Part shown: positions 41,888 through 50,675 of the stretch, one piece after another
Numbering within the stretch: position 1 is the stretch's first letter
Layout: the number at the start of each line of letters is the position of its first letter
Source of the DNA: Marimonas arenosa
GTDB lineage: Bacteria; Pseudomonadota; Alphaproteobacteria; Rhodobacterales; Rhodobacteraceae
Length of the DNA: 64,000 nt
Direction: 5' to 3'
Assembly (NCBI RefSeq): GCF_030848945.1
Contig: NZ_JANHAX010000002.1
Span: 496,001-560,000 of the forward strand
Position numbers and translations under genes: made by a program
The notes under the pieces: generated by a model
Told to the model about the DNA's origin: nothing
The model's input: only the letters and a program-made list of their open reading frames with translations
Database searches by the model: none

Positions 41888-43117
41888 ATGACTACATCCC
41901 GCATTCCCGGTTTTCACAATCTGACCCGTGAGGAACGGTTGGCCAAAGTGGCCGAGCTGACTGACCTGGCGGATTCCCAGGTTGCGCATCTGATGGCGGC
42001 GGCGGGCCATGACGGGGAACTGGCGGATCACCTGAGTGAGAATGTGATCTCGGTGATGGCGGTGCCGTTGGGAGTGGCGACGAACCTGATCGTCGACGGT
42101 CAGGACGTGCTGGTGCCGATGGCGACCGAGGAAAGCTCGGTCATCGCCGCGGTCTGCAACGGGGCGCGGGCCTGCCGCGAAACGGGCGGCGTGGTGACAG
42201 AGGCCGACGACCCCTGCATGATCGCGCAGGTGCAGGTGACAGGACTTGAAGATCTCGCGGCGGCGCAGGCCGCGGTGCAAGCGAAAAAGCGGGCGATTGC
42301 AGCGGTTTGTGACGATTGCGACCCGATGCTGTTCAAGCTGGGCGGCGGGTTCCGCGATCTTGAGGTGCGGATCGCCGGGCCGTTTCTAGTAGTGCATCTA
42401 ATCGTCGATGTGCGCGATGCGATGGGCGCGAACGCGGTCAACACCATGGCCGAGAAACTGGCGCCGGAGCTGGAGAACTGGACCGGCGGAAAAGTGGGCT
42501 TAAGAATCCTTTCCAATTTGGCTGACCGGCGGCTGGTGCGGGCGCGGGCGGTCTGGCCCGCAGCGGAGATCGGGGCCGAGACGGTAGACGGGATCTTTTC
42601 GGCCTGGGAGTTCGCCGCCCATGATCCCTATCGCGCCGCGACCCACAACAAAGGGATCATGAACGGCGTCAGCGCGGTGGGGCTCGCCACCGGTAACGAC
42701 ACCAGGGCGCTGGAAGCGGGGGCGCATGCCTATGCCGCGAAAGGCGGGTATGGACCACTGACGCGTTACCGGAAGCAGGGCAACGATCTGGTTGGCGAGA
42801 TCGAACTGCCGATGCCGGTGGGCACTGTTGGTGGTGCCACCCGGGCGCACCCGACGGCGCAAGCCGCACTTGGGATCATGGAGGCCAACACGGCCGACCG
42901 GCTGGGCCGGGTGATGGCGGCGGTCGGGCTGGTGCAGAACTTCTCGGCGCTCAGGGCGCTGGCGACCGAGGGCATTCAGCGCGGCCATATGGGTCTGCAT
43001 GCGCGCAACGTGGCAATTGCCTCGGGAGCGACGGGTGAAGAGATCGACCGGGTGGCGGCAGAGATGATCGCGCGTGGCGAGATCCGCGAGGACGTGGCGC
43101 GGGCGTTGTTGGAGTAG
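41888..43117 (+). CDS. mvaA: Class II (degradative-type) hydroxymethylglutaryl-CoA reductase
   Basis: A 409-residue class II HMG-CoA reductase. Active-site residues: Glu81/Glu82 in MATEESSV, Lys255 in HNKGIMNG, Asp271 in ATGND, and His367 in GHMGLHARN; the dinucleotide motif DAMGANAVNTM is present. Class II enzymes interconvert HMG-CoA and mevalonate; in Pseudomonas mevalonii the direction is mevalonate oxidation and HMG-CoA lyase is adjacent. No lyase, mevalonate kinase or other mevalonate gene is in this window. AAGGAGGAGC precedes the ATG. Its physiological direction here is open. Confidence 0.92.
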   Translation: MTTSRIPGFHNLTREERLAKVAELTDLADSQVAHLMAAAGHDGELADHLSENVISVMAVPLGVATNLIVDGQDVLVPMATEESSVIAAVCNGARACRETGGVVTEADDPCMIAQVQVTGLEDLAAAQAAVQAKKRAIAAVCDDCDPMLFKLGGGFRDLEVRIAGPFLVVHLIVDVRDAMGANAVNTMAEKLAPELENWTGGKVGLRILSNLADRRLVRARAVWPAAEIGAETVDGIFSAWEFAAHDPYRAATHNKGIMNGVSAVGLATGNDTRALEAGAHAYAAKGGYGPLTRYRKQGNDLVGEIELPMPVGTVGGATRAHPTAQAALGIMEANTADRLGRVMAAVGLVQNFSALRALATEGIQRGHMGLHARNVAIASGATGEEIDRVAAEMIARGEIREDVARALLE

Positions 43118-43143
43118 CAGGTTTTCACATCGGAAATCGGTTC

Positions 43144-43164
43144 AAAATCCGACGCGGATTTTTT
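43144..43164 (+). terminator. Terminator of the HMG-CoA reductase gene
   Basis: Perfect arms AAAATCCG (43144-43151) and CGGATTTT (43155-43162), 3-nt loop, followed by further T residues. A second hairpin, CGTTTTCC (43191-43198) with GGAAAACG (43204-43211), sits between it and the convergent nadK stop and may serve nadK. Confidence 0.65.
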
Positions 43165-43240
43165 GGGGCCCGGGATGCAGGCAGGGCTATCGTTTTCCGT
43201 GCCGGAAAACGAAACGTATTTCGTGTCGAAATCCGCCCCC

Positions 43241-44002
43241 TCAGACGAACTGCTCGCGAATGAGCCGCTCTTCCAGCCCATGGCCGGGATCGAACAGCAA
43301 CCGGTGCGCGACCGAGGGCTCGGAGTGGATTTCCACCACTTCGACGTAGAGGACCGAACGCGAATCCGCGTCGGCCATAACCGGGCGCTTCTTCGGCTCC
43401 TGCACGTCGATGCGAACATGTGCCGACTTGGGCAGAAGCGCACCGCGCCAGCGGCGCGGCCGGAACGGCGCAATCGCGGTAAGTGCCAGCACATCCGAGC
43501 CGATCGGCAGGATCGGCCCGTGGGCGGAGTAGTTATAGGCGGTCGAGCCCGCCGGCGTGGCCACCAGCGCGCCGTCGCAGACCAACTCCTCCATCCGGAG
43601 CCGGCCGTCGACGGTGATCTTGAGCTTGGCGGCCTGCGGGCCCATGCGCAACAGAGAAACCTCGTTGATCGCCAGGGCCTCGTGTATCGAGCCGTCGCTG
43701 CGGGTGGCCCGCATCGCCAGCGGGTTGATCACTGTTTCTTCCGCCGCGGCCAGGCGGTCGGGCAGGTCGGATTCGGAATACTCGTTCATCAGGAACCCGA
43801 CGGTGCCGCGATTCATGCCGTAGACCGGCGCATCGAGCGCTTGCGTGCGGTGCAGCGTATGCAGCATGAACCCGTCGCCTCCCAGAGCCACGATCACGTC
43901 GGCCTTGGATTCCGTGCAATCGCCATACCGCGCCACCAGCGCGGCCCGCGCGGTCTGAGCAACCGGAGCGTCCGAGGCGGTGAAAGCGATTTTCAGGCTC
44001 AT
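43241..44002 (-). CDS. nadK: NAD kinase
   Basis: A 253-residue NAD kinase that makes NADP from NAD. The diagnostic G41-G-D-G44 ([13 protein letters not shown]) and the NAD-site segment [16 protein letters not shown] are present. The start MSLKIAF has AGGA 5 nt upstream; an ATG two codons earlier is less well placed. It is divergent from glyA, with a 178-nt region between them in which I find no named riboswitch. Confidence 0.95.
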   Translation of the reverse strand: MSLKIAFTASDAPVAQTARAALVARYGDCTESKADVIVALGGDGFMLHTLHRTQALDAPVYGMNRGTVGFLMNEYSESDLPDRLAAAEETVINPLAMRATRSDGSIHEALAINEVSLLRMGPQAAKLKITVDGRLRMEELVCDGALVATPAGSTAYNYSAHGPILPIGSDVLALTAIAPFRPRRWRGALLPKSAHVRIDVQEPKKRPVMADADSRSVLYVEVVEIHSEPSVAHRLLFDPGHGLEERLIREQFV

Positions 44003-44180
44003 GATCATCCTGTCGGCGGTGCTTTTTCGTGCGGGATCGGCCCCCTGTCTCTTCACCTGCCTGATCGACGCCGCGCTGGCAAGGGGATAGGTCGCTTTGG
44101 GGCCTTTCCGCAGGCCGCTGATTGGGATAGGACAGCGCTTGAAACCCACGCGCAAGAGATAGCGACGGAGACCAGCAGCC

Positions 44181-45464
44181 ATGTCGAATCCCGGCTTTTT
44201 CACCGAAGAACTCGCCGCCCGCGACCCCGAGATTTTCGGGGCGATCGAGAAGGAGCTGGGCCGCCAGCGCGACGAGATCGAGCTTATCGCCAGCGAGAAC
44301 ATCGTCAGCCGCGCCGTGATGGAGGCGCAGGGCTCGGTGATGACCAACAAATACGCCGAAGGCTATCCCGGGCGGCGGTATTACGGCGGCTGCCAGTTCG
44401 TCGATATTGCCGAGAACCTGGCGATCGACCGGGCGAAAGAGCTGTTCGACTGCGACTTCGCCAATGTGCAGCCCAATTCGGGCAGCCAGGCCAACCAGGG
44501 GGTATACCAGGCGCTGCTGCAACCGGGCGATACGATCCTGGGCATGAGCCTGGATGCCGGCGGCCACCTGACCCACGGCGCCAAGCCGAACCAGTCGGGC
44601 AAGTGGTTCAACGCCATCCAGTATGGGGTGCGCAAGCAGGACAACCAGCTGGACTACGACCAGGTCGAGGCACTGGCCAAGCAGCATGCGCCCAAGCTGA
44701 TCATCGCCGGCGGCAGCGCCATTCCGCGGCAGATCGATTTCGCCCGCATGCGCGAGATCGCCGACATGGTGGGCGCCTGGCTGCATGTCGACATGGCGCA
44801 TTTCGCCGGTCTGGTGGCGGCGGGCGAGCATCCCAGCCCGTTTCCCTATGCCGATGTGGCGACCACCACGACGCACAAGACGCTGCGTGGGCCGCGTGGG
44901 GGCATGATCCTCACAAATGATGAAGAGATTGCTAAGAAGGTGAACTCTGCCATCTTCCCCGGCATTCAGGGCGGGCCGTTGATGCATGTGATCGCCGCCA
45001 AGGCGGTGGCCTTTGGCGAGGCACTGCGCCCGGATTTCAAGCAATACGCCAGGGACGTGGTGGCCAACGCACAGGCGATGGGCGATCAGCTGATGAAAGG
45101 CGGGCTGGACCTGGTGACCGGCGGGACCGACACGCATGTGTTGCTGGTGGACCTGCGACCCAAGGGTGTGAAGGGCAACGCGACCGAAAAGGCGCTGGGC
45201 CGGGCGCATATCACCTGCAACAAGAACGGCGTGCCGTTCGATCCGGAAAAGCCCACCATCACCAGCGGCGTGCGGCTGGGCTCGCCGGCCGGCACGACGC
45301 GCGGCTTTGGTGAGCCTGAGTTCCGCCAGATCGCCGACTGGATCATCGAGGTGGTCGACGGGTTGGCGGCCAATGGCGAGGATGGCAACGGTGCCGTGGA
45401 AGAAAAGGTAAAGGCCGAAGTGGCCGGGATGTGCGCCAAGTTCCCGCTTTATCCGGGGCTTTGA
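44181..45464 (+). CDS. glyA: Serine hydroxymethyltransferase
   Basis: A 427-residue PLP enzyme converting serine and tetrahydrofolate to glycine and methylene-THF. The signature [20 protein letters not shown] and the PLP lysine in [14 protein letters not shown] are intact, and the length is normal. It ends before a strong terminator. No glycine riboswitch is apparent upstream. Confidence 0.98.
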   Translation: MSNPGFFTEELAARDPEIFGAIEKELGRQRDEIELIASENIVSRAVMEAQGSVMTNKYAEGYPGRRYYGGCQFVDIAENLAIDRAKELFDCDFANVQPNSGSQANQGVYQALLQPGDTILGMSLDAGGHLTHGAKPNQSGKWFNAIQYGVRKQDNQLDYDQVEALAKQHAPKLIIAGGSAIPRQIDFARMREIADMVGAWLHVDMAHFAGLVAAGEHPSPFPYADVATTTTHKTLRGPRGGMILTNDEEIAKKVNSAIFPGIQGGPLMHVIAAKAVAFGEALRPDFKQYARDVVANAQAMGDQLMKGGLDLVTGGTDTHVLLVDLRPKGVKGNATEKALGRAHITCNKNGVPFDPEKPTITSGVRLGSPAGTTRGFGEPEFRQIADWIIEVVDGLAANGEDGNGAVEEKVKAEVAGMCAKFPLYPGL

Positions 45465-45470
45465 CGGTGT

Positions 45471-45488
45471 GGCGGGCTGAAGCCCGCC
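45471..45488. repeat. Dispersed palindrome (GGCTGAAGCCCGCCCTACG family)
   Basis: Arms GGCGGGCT (45471-45478) and AGCCCGCC (45481-45488) around GA, followed by CTACG. The same unit occurs twice in opposite orientation between leuC and leuD (56773-56824). Confidence 0.6.
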
Positions 45489-45500
45489 CTACGAAAACGC

Positions 45501-45532
45501 AAAGGCCATCGCAGGACGCGGTGGCCTTTTTT
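45501..45532 (+). terminator. Rho-independent terminator of glyA
   Basis: Twelve-base arms at 45501-45512 (AAAGGCCATCGC) and 45518-45529 (GCGGTGGCCTTT) with one G-T pair, ending in TTTTTT. Confidence 0.85.
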
Positions 45533-45577
45533 CGTGGCGCGCGATAGCGTTGCGCGCAAGACAGGGGAGTTAAACCT

Positions 45578-46828
45578 ATGCCCATGATTTCAGACGATCT
45601 TCTGGAGCGGATTCGGGCCCGGTTTGCGCATGTCGCAAGCGATCCGTTCCAGGGCGAGCGGGTGTTCTTCGAAAATGCCGGCGGCGCGCTGACGCTGAAG
45701 TCGGTGGTCGAAACCTCGGCGTTTTATGCCGCCATTCCCGACAACCAGGGCCGCGACAACGTGGCGAGCCACGCGCTGGTCGATGTGATTGCCCGGGCGC
45801 GGGCCGACATGGCCGATCTGATGACACCGCCGGACGGGCAGTTTTTCGTCGGTGAAAGCGGCACCGAGTTGCTTTTTCGCCTGATTTCGGCGGCTTGCCT
45901 GGGGGCCGGGCCGGGGCGCGTGCTGGGTTCGACGTTGGAGCATCCGGCCTCACGCAGCGCGGCGGCGCGTTGGGCGGGGATCGCGGGACAGGCCCATGTG
46001 CTGGTGCCGCATGACGATGCCAGCGGCACGGTGGGGGTCGGGCATTATGCGCCAGAGATCACGCAAGACACCGTTGTGGCAACGATTTTGCACACCTCGC
46101 CGGTGACCGGCATGGGGGTGGACGTGGCGGCAATTGCCAAGGCGATCCGGGCGGTGAACCCGGACTGCTTTATCATCGTCGACGGTATCCAGCACGCCGC
46201 GCACGGGCGGATCGATCTGGGGGACATGGGGGTCGACGGCTATGTGATTTCACCCTACAAGATGTTCTCGCGTCACGGTTACGGGCTGGCTTGGATCTCT
46301 GATCGTTTGGCGTCGTTGCCGCACAATAACCTGTTGAAAGGGCCGGAGAAAAACTGGGAGATGGGGACACGGGACACGGGAGCGTATGCGACCTTTTCCG
46401 ACGTGGTGTCCTATCTCGACTGGCTCGGCGGCGAAGTGTCGGACGAGAGCGACCGCACCGCCCGGCTGCGAGCGGCCGGGGCTGCCATTCATGAGCATGA
46501 AAAGCGGCTGAGCGATGCGATGCTGCATGGCACCGGAAACCTGCCGGGGCTGGCGGCGATGGACAAGGTCGAGATCATCGGCGGGATCGACAATCCCGCG
46601 CGGGAAGGTCTGGTTTCCCTTAATGTTCAAGGGGTTGCGCCTGTGGATGTTGTCGCGCGACTGAACGCGCAGGGGATTCGGACGCATCTCAGGAAGGCCG
46701 ATCACTACTCGGGCAACGTGCTTGAGCCGCTCGGGCTCGAGGGCTGTGTTCGGGTGTCGCTGTGCCATTACAATTCGCTGGGCGAGGTGGCGCAGTTTCT
46801 CGCCGCGATGCAGGAAATCGCGTCCTGA
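45578..46828 (+). CDS. Class V aminotransferase-fold PLP protein
   Basis: A 416-residue member of the cysteine-desulfurase-like class V aminotransferases. The PLP lysine is in VISPYKMFSRHGYG, the phosphate-binding region follows GESGTELLFRLI, and VDGIQHAAHGRIDLG supplies the pyridine-contact Asp. The loop that bears the desulfurase Cys is not recognisable, so amine transfer or another PLP reaction is as likely as desulfuration. It is 113 nt after glyA, behind that gene's terminator, and probably has its own promoter. The 267 bases after it hold no gene, only short CTGGCA-type repeats near 46885-46930. Confidence 0.85.
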   Translation: MPMISDDLLERIRARFAHVASDPFQGERVFFENAGGALTLKSVVETSAFYAAIPDNQGRDNVASHALVDVIARARADMADLMTPPDGQFFVGESGTELLFRLISAACLGAGPGRVLGSTLEHPASRSAAARWAGIAGQAHVLVPHDDASGTVGVGHYAPEITQDTVVATILHTSPVTGMGVDVAAIAKAIRAVNPDCFIIVDGIQHAAHGRIDLGDMGVDGYVISPYKMFSRHGYGLAWISDRLASLPHNNLLKGPEKNWEMGTRDTGAYATFSDVVSYLDWLGGEVSDESDRTARLRAAGAAIHEHEKRLSDAMLHGTGNLPGLAAMDKVEIIGGIDNPAREGLVSLNVQGVAPVDVVARLNAQGIRTHLRKADHYSGNVLEPLGLEGCVRVSLCHYNSLGEVAQFLAAMQEIAS

Positions 46829-47095
46829 AAATCCCTTCCCGGCGGCAGAGGTTAACGCCACCGGACGGTAGGAAACCGTGGTATGGCAGCCCGGCTGGCA
46901 GTCTGGCTGGCATCCTGTATGGCATACGGTAGAGTATGGTGCGATGGGCCTCCGGGTTAAGGCAGCGTACGCTGGCGGGGTGAACGGGGCTTCGCGTGGT
47001 GTCCGCCCGGGTTGACACCGAAGGTGGGATAACCGGGGTTCCGCGACATTCGGAACCTAACGCCCTTGATCGATGCACGCCCTGTGGCGGCTGCG

Positions 47096-47596
47096 TCAAC
47101 GTGGTTCGCAGGGGCCGCCGGCAAGGCAGTTTCGGGCCAGCGCGATCAGGTTGTGATCCGGCCGCAGGAACACATAGCCGCCGCAAGGTCCGACATCGAG
47201 CGTATAGCCTGCACCGCTCTGGCGAAGAAACATCAGCATGTCTTCGCCCACCGGTACGGAGCCGCACCAGGCGGAGACGCATTGGACGTTGAGGGTGATC
47301 GGCCGGTCGATCCAATCGGAATAGTCAGTTCGGGTGATGATCCGGCCGTGCAGCTTGGCGGTCAGTTCCCGGCCCTTGTTGCCGGGTCGGTCGTTACCCG
47401 GCAGTTGCGAGACATCGAAATCGAGTTCGCCCAGAACGATGACATAGGTGTCGGTTGACTGATCGGCCATCTGAAAAGTGCGGGCCAGATCCGGCCGCCG
47501 GCACGACAGGGCCGCAGCGGGGCCTGCCGCGACGACCGCAAGGATCGCCGCGAGAAACATAGCCGCAACGCCCGGAAGACAGCGCAGGCGGATCAC
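47096..47596 (-). CDS. Exported protein of unknown function
   Basis: A 166-residue protein with a signal peptide (about 1-29, ending GPAAA) and six cysteines in the mature part ([36 protein letters not shown]), so disulfides are likely in the periplasm. The [19 protein letters not shown] segment is not part of a domain I know. It overlaps rppH by 4 nt and is probably co-transcribed. Confidence 0.75.
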   Translation of the reverse strand: MIRLRCLPGVAAMFLAAILAVVAAGPAAALSCRRPDLARTFQMADQSTDTYVIVLGELDFDVSQLPGNDRPGNKGRELTAKLHGRIITRTDYSDWIDRPITLNVQCVSAWCGSVPVGEDMLMFLRQSGAGYTLDVGPCGGYVFLRPDHNLIALARNCLAGGPCEPR

Positions 47597-48075
47597 AGGT
47601 GGCTCCCGAATTCGGCCAGGACCTGCTCGTAGACCGCGCGTTTGAAGGGCACGATATTAGCCACCAGTTCCTCCGGCGACAGCCAGCGCCAGGCGGAGAA
47701 TTCCGGGTGCTCGGTTTCTAGGTTGATGTCGGCATCGGCCCCGTGGAAGCGCAGCAGGAACCATTTCTGCTCCTGCCCGCGAAAGCGCCCTTTCCAGATG
47801 CGTGGCACGATGTCATGGGGCAGGTCGTAGGTCACCCAGCCCGAGGTTTCGGCCTCGACCGTCACCAGCGACGGCGGCACGCCGATTTCCTCTTCCAACT
47901 CCCGCAGGGCGGCGTCCTTCGGATCCTCGCCCTTGTCGATTCCGCCCTGGGGCATTTGCCATGCAGCCTGGTCGTTGTCGATCCGCTGGCCGACGAAGAC
48001 GAGGCCCGCCGGATTGGCGAGCATCACGCCGACATTGCGGCGATAGGGCAGGCGGGCGATGTCGTCGGGGCTCAT
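47593..48075 (-). CDS. rppH: RNA pyrophosphohydrolase
   Basis: A 160-residue Nudix protein. The Nudix box [20 protein letters not shown] (G-x5-E-x7-REUxEE) is intact, and [20 protein letters not shown] and [20 protein letters not shown] match the RppH/IalA group. It removes pyrophosphate from mRNA 5' ends and starts decay. It lies downstream of ctpA across a terminator. Confidence 0.94.
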   Translation of the reverse strand: MSPDDIARLPYRRNVGVMLANPAGLVFVGQRIDNDQAAWQMPQGGIDKGEDPKDAALRELEEEIGVPPSLVTVEAETSGWVTYDLPHDIVPRIWKGRFRGQEQKWFLLRFHGADADINLETEHPEFSAWRWLSPEELVANIVPFKRAVYEQVLAEFGSHL

Positions 48076-48128
48076 GCGGGGCCTTCAGGTGGCAGTGTGT
48101 TGCCGCTGACTCTAATGTGCGCGGAGGG

Positions 48129-48160
48129 CAAGGAAAAGGGCCGCGGTTTCCCGCGGCCCT
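48129..48160 (-). terminator. Terminator of the gpmI-envC-ctpA transcript
   Basis: Perfect 10-base arms AGGGCCGCGG (48137-48146) and CCGCGGCCCT (48151-48160). On the minus strand TTTTCCTT follows, 29 nt after the ctpA stop. Confidence 0.8.
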
Positions 48161-48188
48161 GCCTGGTGTCCGGTGGCTGGATCGGTGC

Positions 48189-49535
48189 TCAGTCCTTGTC
48201 GCCGAGCGCCGTCAGACCCTTGAGGATGTCGATGGCATAGGCCAGCTGGTAGTCGTCTTCGCGCAGCTTGGCCGAGGCCTCGGCTTTGGCGCGGTCGTCT
48301 TCGATCTGGCGGATCTCGTCCTCGGTCAGGCTGTCGTTCGACAACGCCCCGCGCAGATCGGCCTCGGACCGGGCGCGGCGGGCGGCGCTGGTTTCCTCTT
48401 CCTCCTCGGCGGTGGCGCCGGGGTCGCGGCGCGGCTGTTCCACCACAATATCGGGCGAGATGCCGAGTGCCTGGATGGAGCGGCCCGACGGCGTGTAGTA
48501 GCGCGCCGTGGTCAACCGCATGGCGCCATCGCCGCGGAGCGGCATCACCGTCTGGACCGAGCCCTTGCCGAAGCTGCGGGTGCCGACAACGATGGCGCGG
48601 CGGTGATCCTGCAGCGCTCCGGCGACGATCTCCGAGGCCGAGGCCGAACCGCCGTTGATCAGAACGACCAGCGGCTTGCCCGTAGCCAAGTCGCCGGACT
48701 GGGCGTTGTAACGGTCGCCATCGGCCGGATTGCGGCCGCGGGTCGAGACGATCTCGCCGGATTCGAGGAACGCATCCGAAACCTTGATCGCCTGGGTCAG
48801 CAACCCGCCGGGGTTGTTGCGCAGGTCGAGCACGAAGCCGTTGACGGCGTCGATGCCGCCAGCCTCTTCGACCTGCTTGGCGATGCCTTCTTCGAGGTTG
48901 GGATAGGTCTGGTCGTTGAAGGTGGTCACCCGCAGCACCACGGTCTTTCCCTCGGTGCGGGTGCGCACGGCGGTCAGCTTGATGGTGTCGCGGATGATCG
49001 ACACGTCGAACGGTTCGTCCACGCCTTCGCGGGCGATGGTGATGACGATCTCGGAGCCCACCGGTCCGCGCATCAGGTCGACCGCCTCGTCCAGCGTCAG
49101 GCCAAGGAGTGACTCGCCGTCGACATGGGTGATGAAGTCGCCGGCCTCGACGCCGGCTTCGTCGGCGGGCGTGCCATCGATCGGTGAGACGACCTTCACG
49201 AAACCCTCTTCCTGGGTCACCTCGATACCCAAGCCGCCGAATTCGCCGCGAGTCTGGACCCGCATGTCGGCGGCATCCTCGGGCGAGAGATAGGACGAGT
49301 GCGGATCGAGCGATGTCAGCATGCCGTCGATCGCGGCTTCGATCAGTTCGGTTTCGTCGACCTCTTCGACATATTGCGAGCGGATGCGTTCGAAGATGTC
49401 GCCGAACAGATCGAGCTGCTGGTACACATTCGTCGTTCTGGCCGCCTCCTGTGCCAGAAGCGGGGCGGCCACCTGGGTGGTGACCACCGCACCGGAGATG
49501 ATGCCGACGCAGGCGGCAATCAGGGCTTTCTTCAT
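48189..49535 (-). CDS. ctpA: Carboxyl-terminal processing protease (S41)
   Basis: A 448-residue exported serine protease. Signal/anchor about 1-29; PDZ domain about 85-170 (GGLGIEVTQEEGFVKVVSPI); S41 core with nucleophile Ser in GGSASASEIVAGAL and general-base Lys in RSFGKGSVQTV. A charged C-terminal tail (RRDPGATAEEEEETSAARRA) ends the chain. CtpA proteases process envelope proteins, including peptidoglycan hydrolases in some bacteria. It begins 3 nt after the EnvC-like stop, so it is coupled with that division factor. Confidence 0.95.
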   Translation of the reverse strand: MKKALIAACVGIISGAVVTTQVAAPLLAQEAARTTNVYQQLDLFGDIFERIRSQYVEEVDETELIEAAIDGMLTSLDPHSSYLSPEDAADMRVQTRGEFGGLGIEVTQEEGFVKVVSPIDGTPADEAGVEAGDFITHVDGESLLGLTLDEAVDLMRGPVGSEIVITIAREGVDEPFDVSIIRDTIKLTAVRTRTEGKTVVLRVTTFNDQTYPNLEEGIAKQVEEAGGIDAVNGFVLDLRNNPGGLLTQAIKVSDAFLESGEIVSTRGRNPADGDRYNAQSGDLATGKPLVVLINGGSASASEIVAGALQDHRRAIVVGTRSFGKGSVQTVMPLRGDGAMRLTTARYYTPSGRSIQALGISPDIVVEQPRRDPGATAEEEEETSAARRARSEADLRGALSNDSLTEDEIRQIEDDRAKAEASAKLREDDYQLAYAIDILKGLTALGDKD

Positions 49536-49538
49536 CGC

Positions 49539-50675
49539 TTATCCATCCTTCGCAATGCTGAACCAGGCAGACGGGTCTGTCGGGACATTGTTTTCTCTGA
49601 CCTCTATATAGAGCGTTTCCGTGCGGTCGGCACCAGTCCCTTCGCCGCTCTGCGTCAGAATCTCGCCGATTCCCGGGTCGGCTCCGCCCATCAGACCGAT
49701 CGGTGAGCCCGCCGGCAGGACCTGGCCGGTGTCACCGTAGACGACATCGAGCCCGGCGACCACGAACAAAAGCCCGGCTCGCGGTTCGAGGATCATCACA
49801 TTGCCGTAATCGAGCAGCGGGCCGTGATAGCGGATGGTGGCGGCAGCGGGTGTGGTGACCAGCGCCCGGGGGCGGGTGGCGACGATGATGCCGGGGCGCT
49901 TGATGCCGGCGGCGTCCGATCCCATGAAGCCGCGCAGCAGTCGGCCCTGCACCGGCAGTGCCAGCTTGCCTTTGCGGTGCGCGATATCGGGCAGTGAGCC
50001 CTCGGCCTCGTCGACCGCGATCTCGGAAAGGCCGGAGGCGAAGCCTTCGAGGGTTTCCGACGAGGCGATCAGCAGCGCGGTCTTGACCGGGTCTTCGGTG
50101 AACCGGCGGGGCAGCGGGTCGCGGTCGGCCACCGCCTGGCTGAGCTGGGTGCGGGCGGCCTGAACGCCCTCGAGACCCTGCTGCAGGGTTTCGCGGGCGC
50201 TGTCCTGAAGCCGACGCAGGGTACTGACTTCTTCGAGTTTGGCGCGCAGTTCGTCTACACGCGTGTTGAGCGCCGGCGTCACGTCGGCGAGGATCATGCC
50301 GGCCCGCGCGGTGCCGGTGGGGCCGGCCGGGTGCAGCAGCAGCGCCGGCCGGCGCTGGTCGCCGATCGATTGCAACACGCCAAGCAAACGGGCGATTTCG
50401 GTTTCGCGGGCGGCCAGTTCGCGGGTCAGCGTCTGTTCGCGGATCGAGGCGCGCCGCAGCCCTTCGCGCATCGCCGCCAGACCGTCCTCGAAGGCGCGGA
50501 TGGCTTCGCTGAGGGCCTTGACCCGGTCACGCGCGGTCTCGGCCGCGTCGAGCCCCTGCGTCGCCTTGGCAAGCCGCGCCGCGGCGGCGCGGGCGGCGTC
50601 AGCCGGGGCGGGGGACTGGGCCATGGCTGTTCCGGCTCCGATCAGCAGGCAGAGAAGGCCGGCGCGCAGGCTCAT
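49539..50675 (-). CDS. EnvC-like murein hydrolase activator with degenerate LytM domain
   Basis: A 378-residue periplasmic protein. Signal peptide 1-19 (ending GTAMA), a coiled-coil region (about 25-190, rich in A/R/E/L) and a C-terminal LytM (M23) domain. The zinc-binding HxxxD and HxH motifs of active M23 peptidases are missing: the segments read GRLLRGFMGSDAAG and TLYIEVRENN. It should therefore activate amidases rather than cut peptidoglycan, as EnvC does. It overlaps gpmI by 4 nt and sits 3 nt before ctpA. Confidence 0.85.
   Translation of the reverse strand: MSLRAGLLCLLIGAGTAMAQSPAPADAARAAAARLAKATQGLDAAETARDRVKALSEAIRAFEDGLAAMREGLRRASIREQTLTRELAARETEIARLLGVLQSIGDQRRPALLLHPAGPTGTARAGMILADVTPALNTRVDELRAKLEEVSTLRRLQDSARETLQQGLEGVQAARTQLSQAVADRDPLPRRFTEDPVKTALLIASSETLEGFASGLSEIAVDEAEGSLPDIAHRKGKLALPVQGRLLRGFMGSDAAGIKRPGIIVATRPRALVTTPAAATIRYHGPLLDYGNVMILEPRAGLLFVVAGLDVVYGDTGQVLPAGSPIGLMGGADPGIGEILTQSGEGTGADRTETLYIEVRENNVPTDPSAWFSIAKDG

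Noticed and set aside
44003-44180. Possible glycine or other riboswitch before glyA
   Set aside because: No tandem aptamer pattern or downstream terminator could be recognised by eye; a covariance-model search would be needed.
46850-46930. Short CTGGCA-type repeats downstream of the aminotransferase gene
   Set aside because: Irregular spacing and few copies; not an array or a mobile element.
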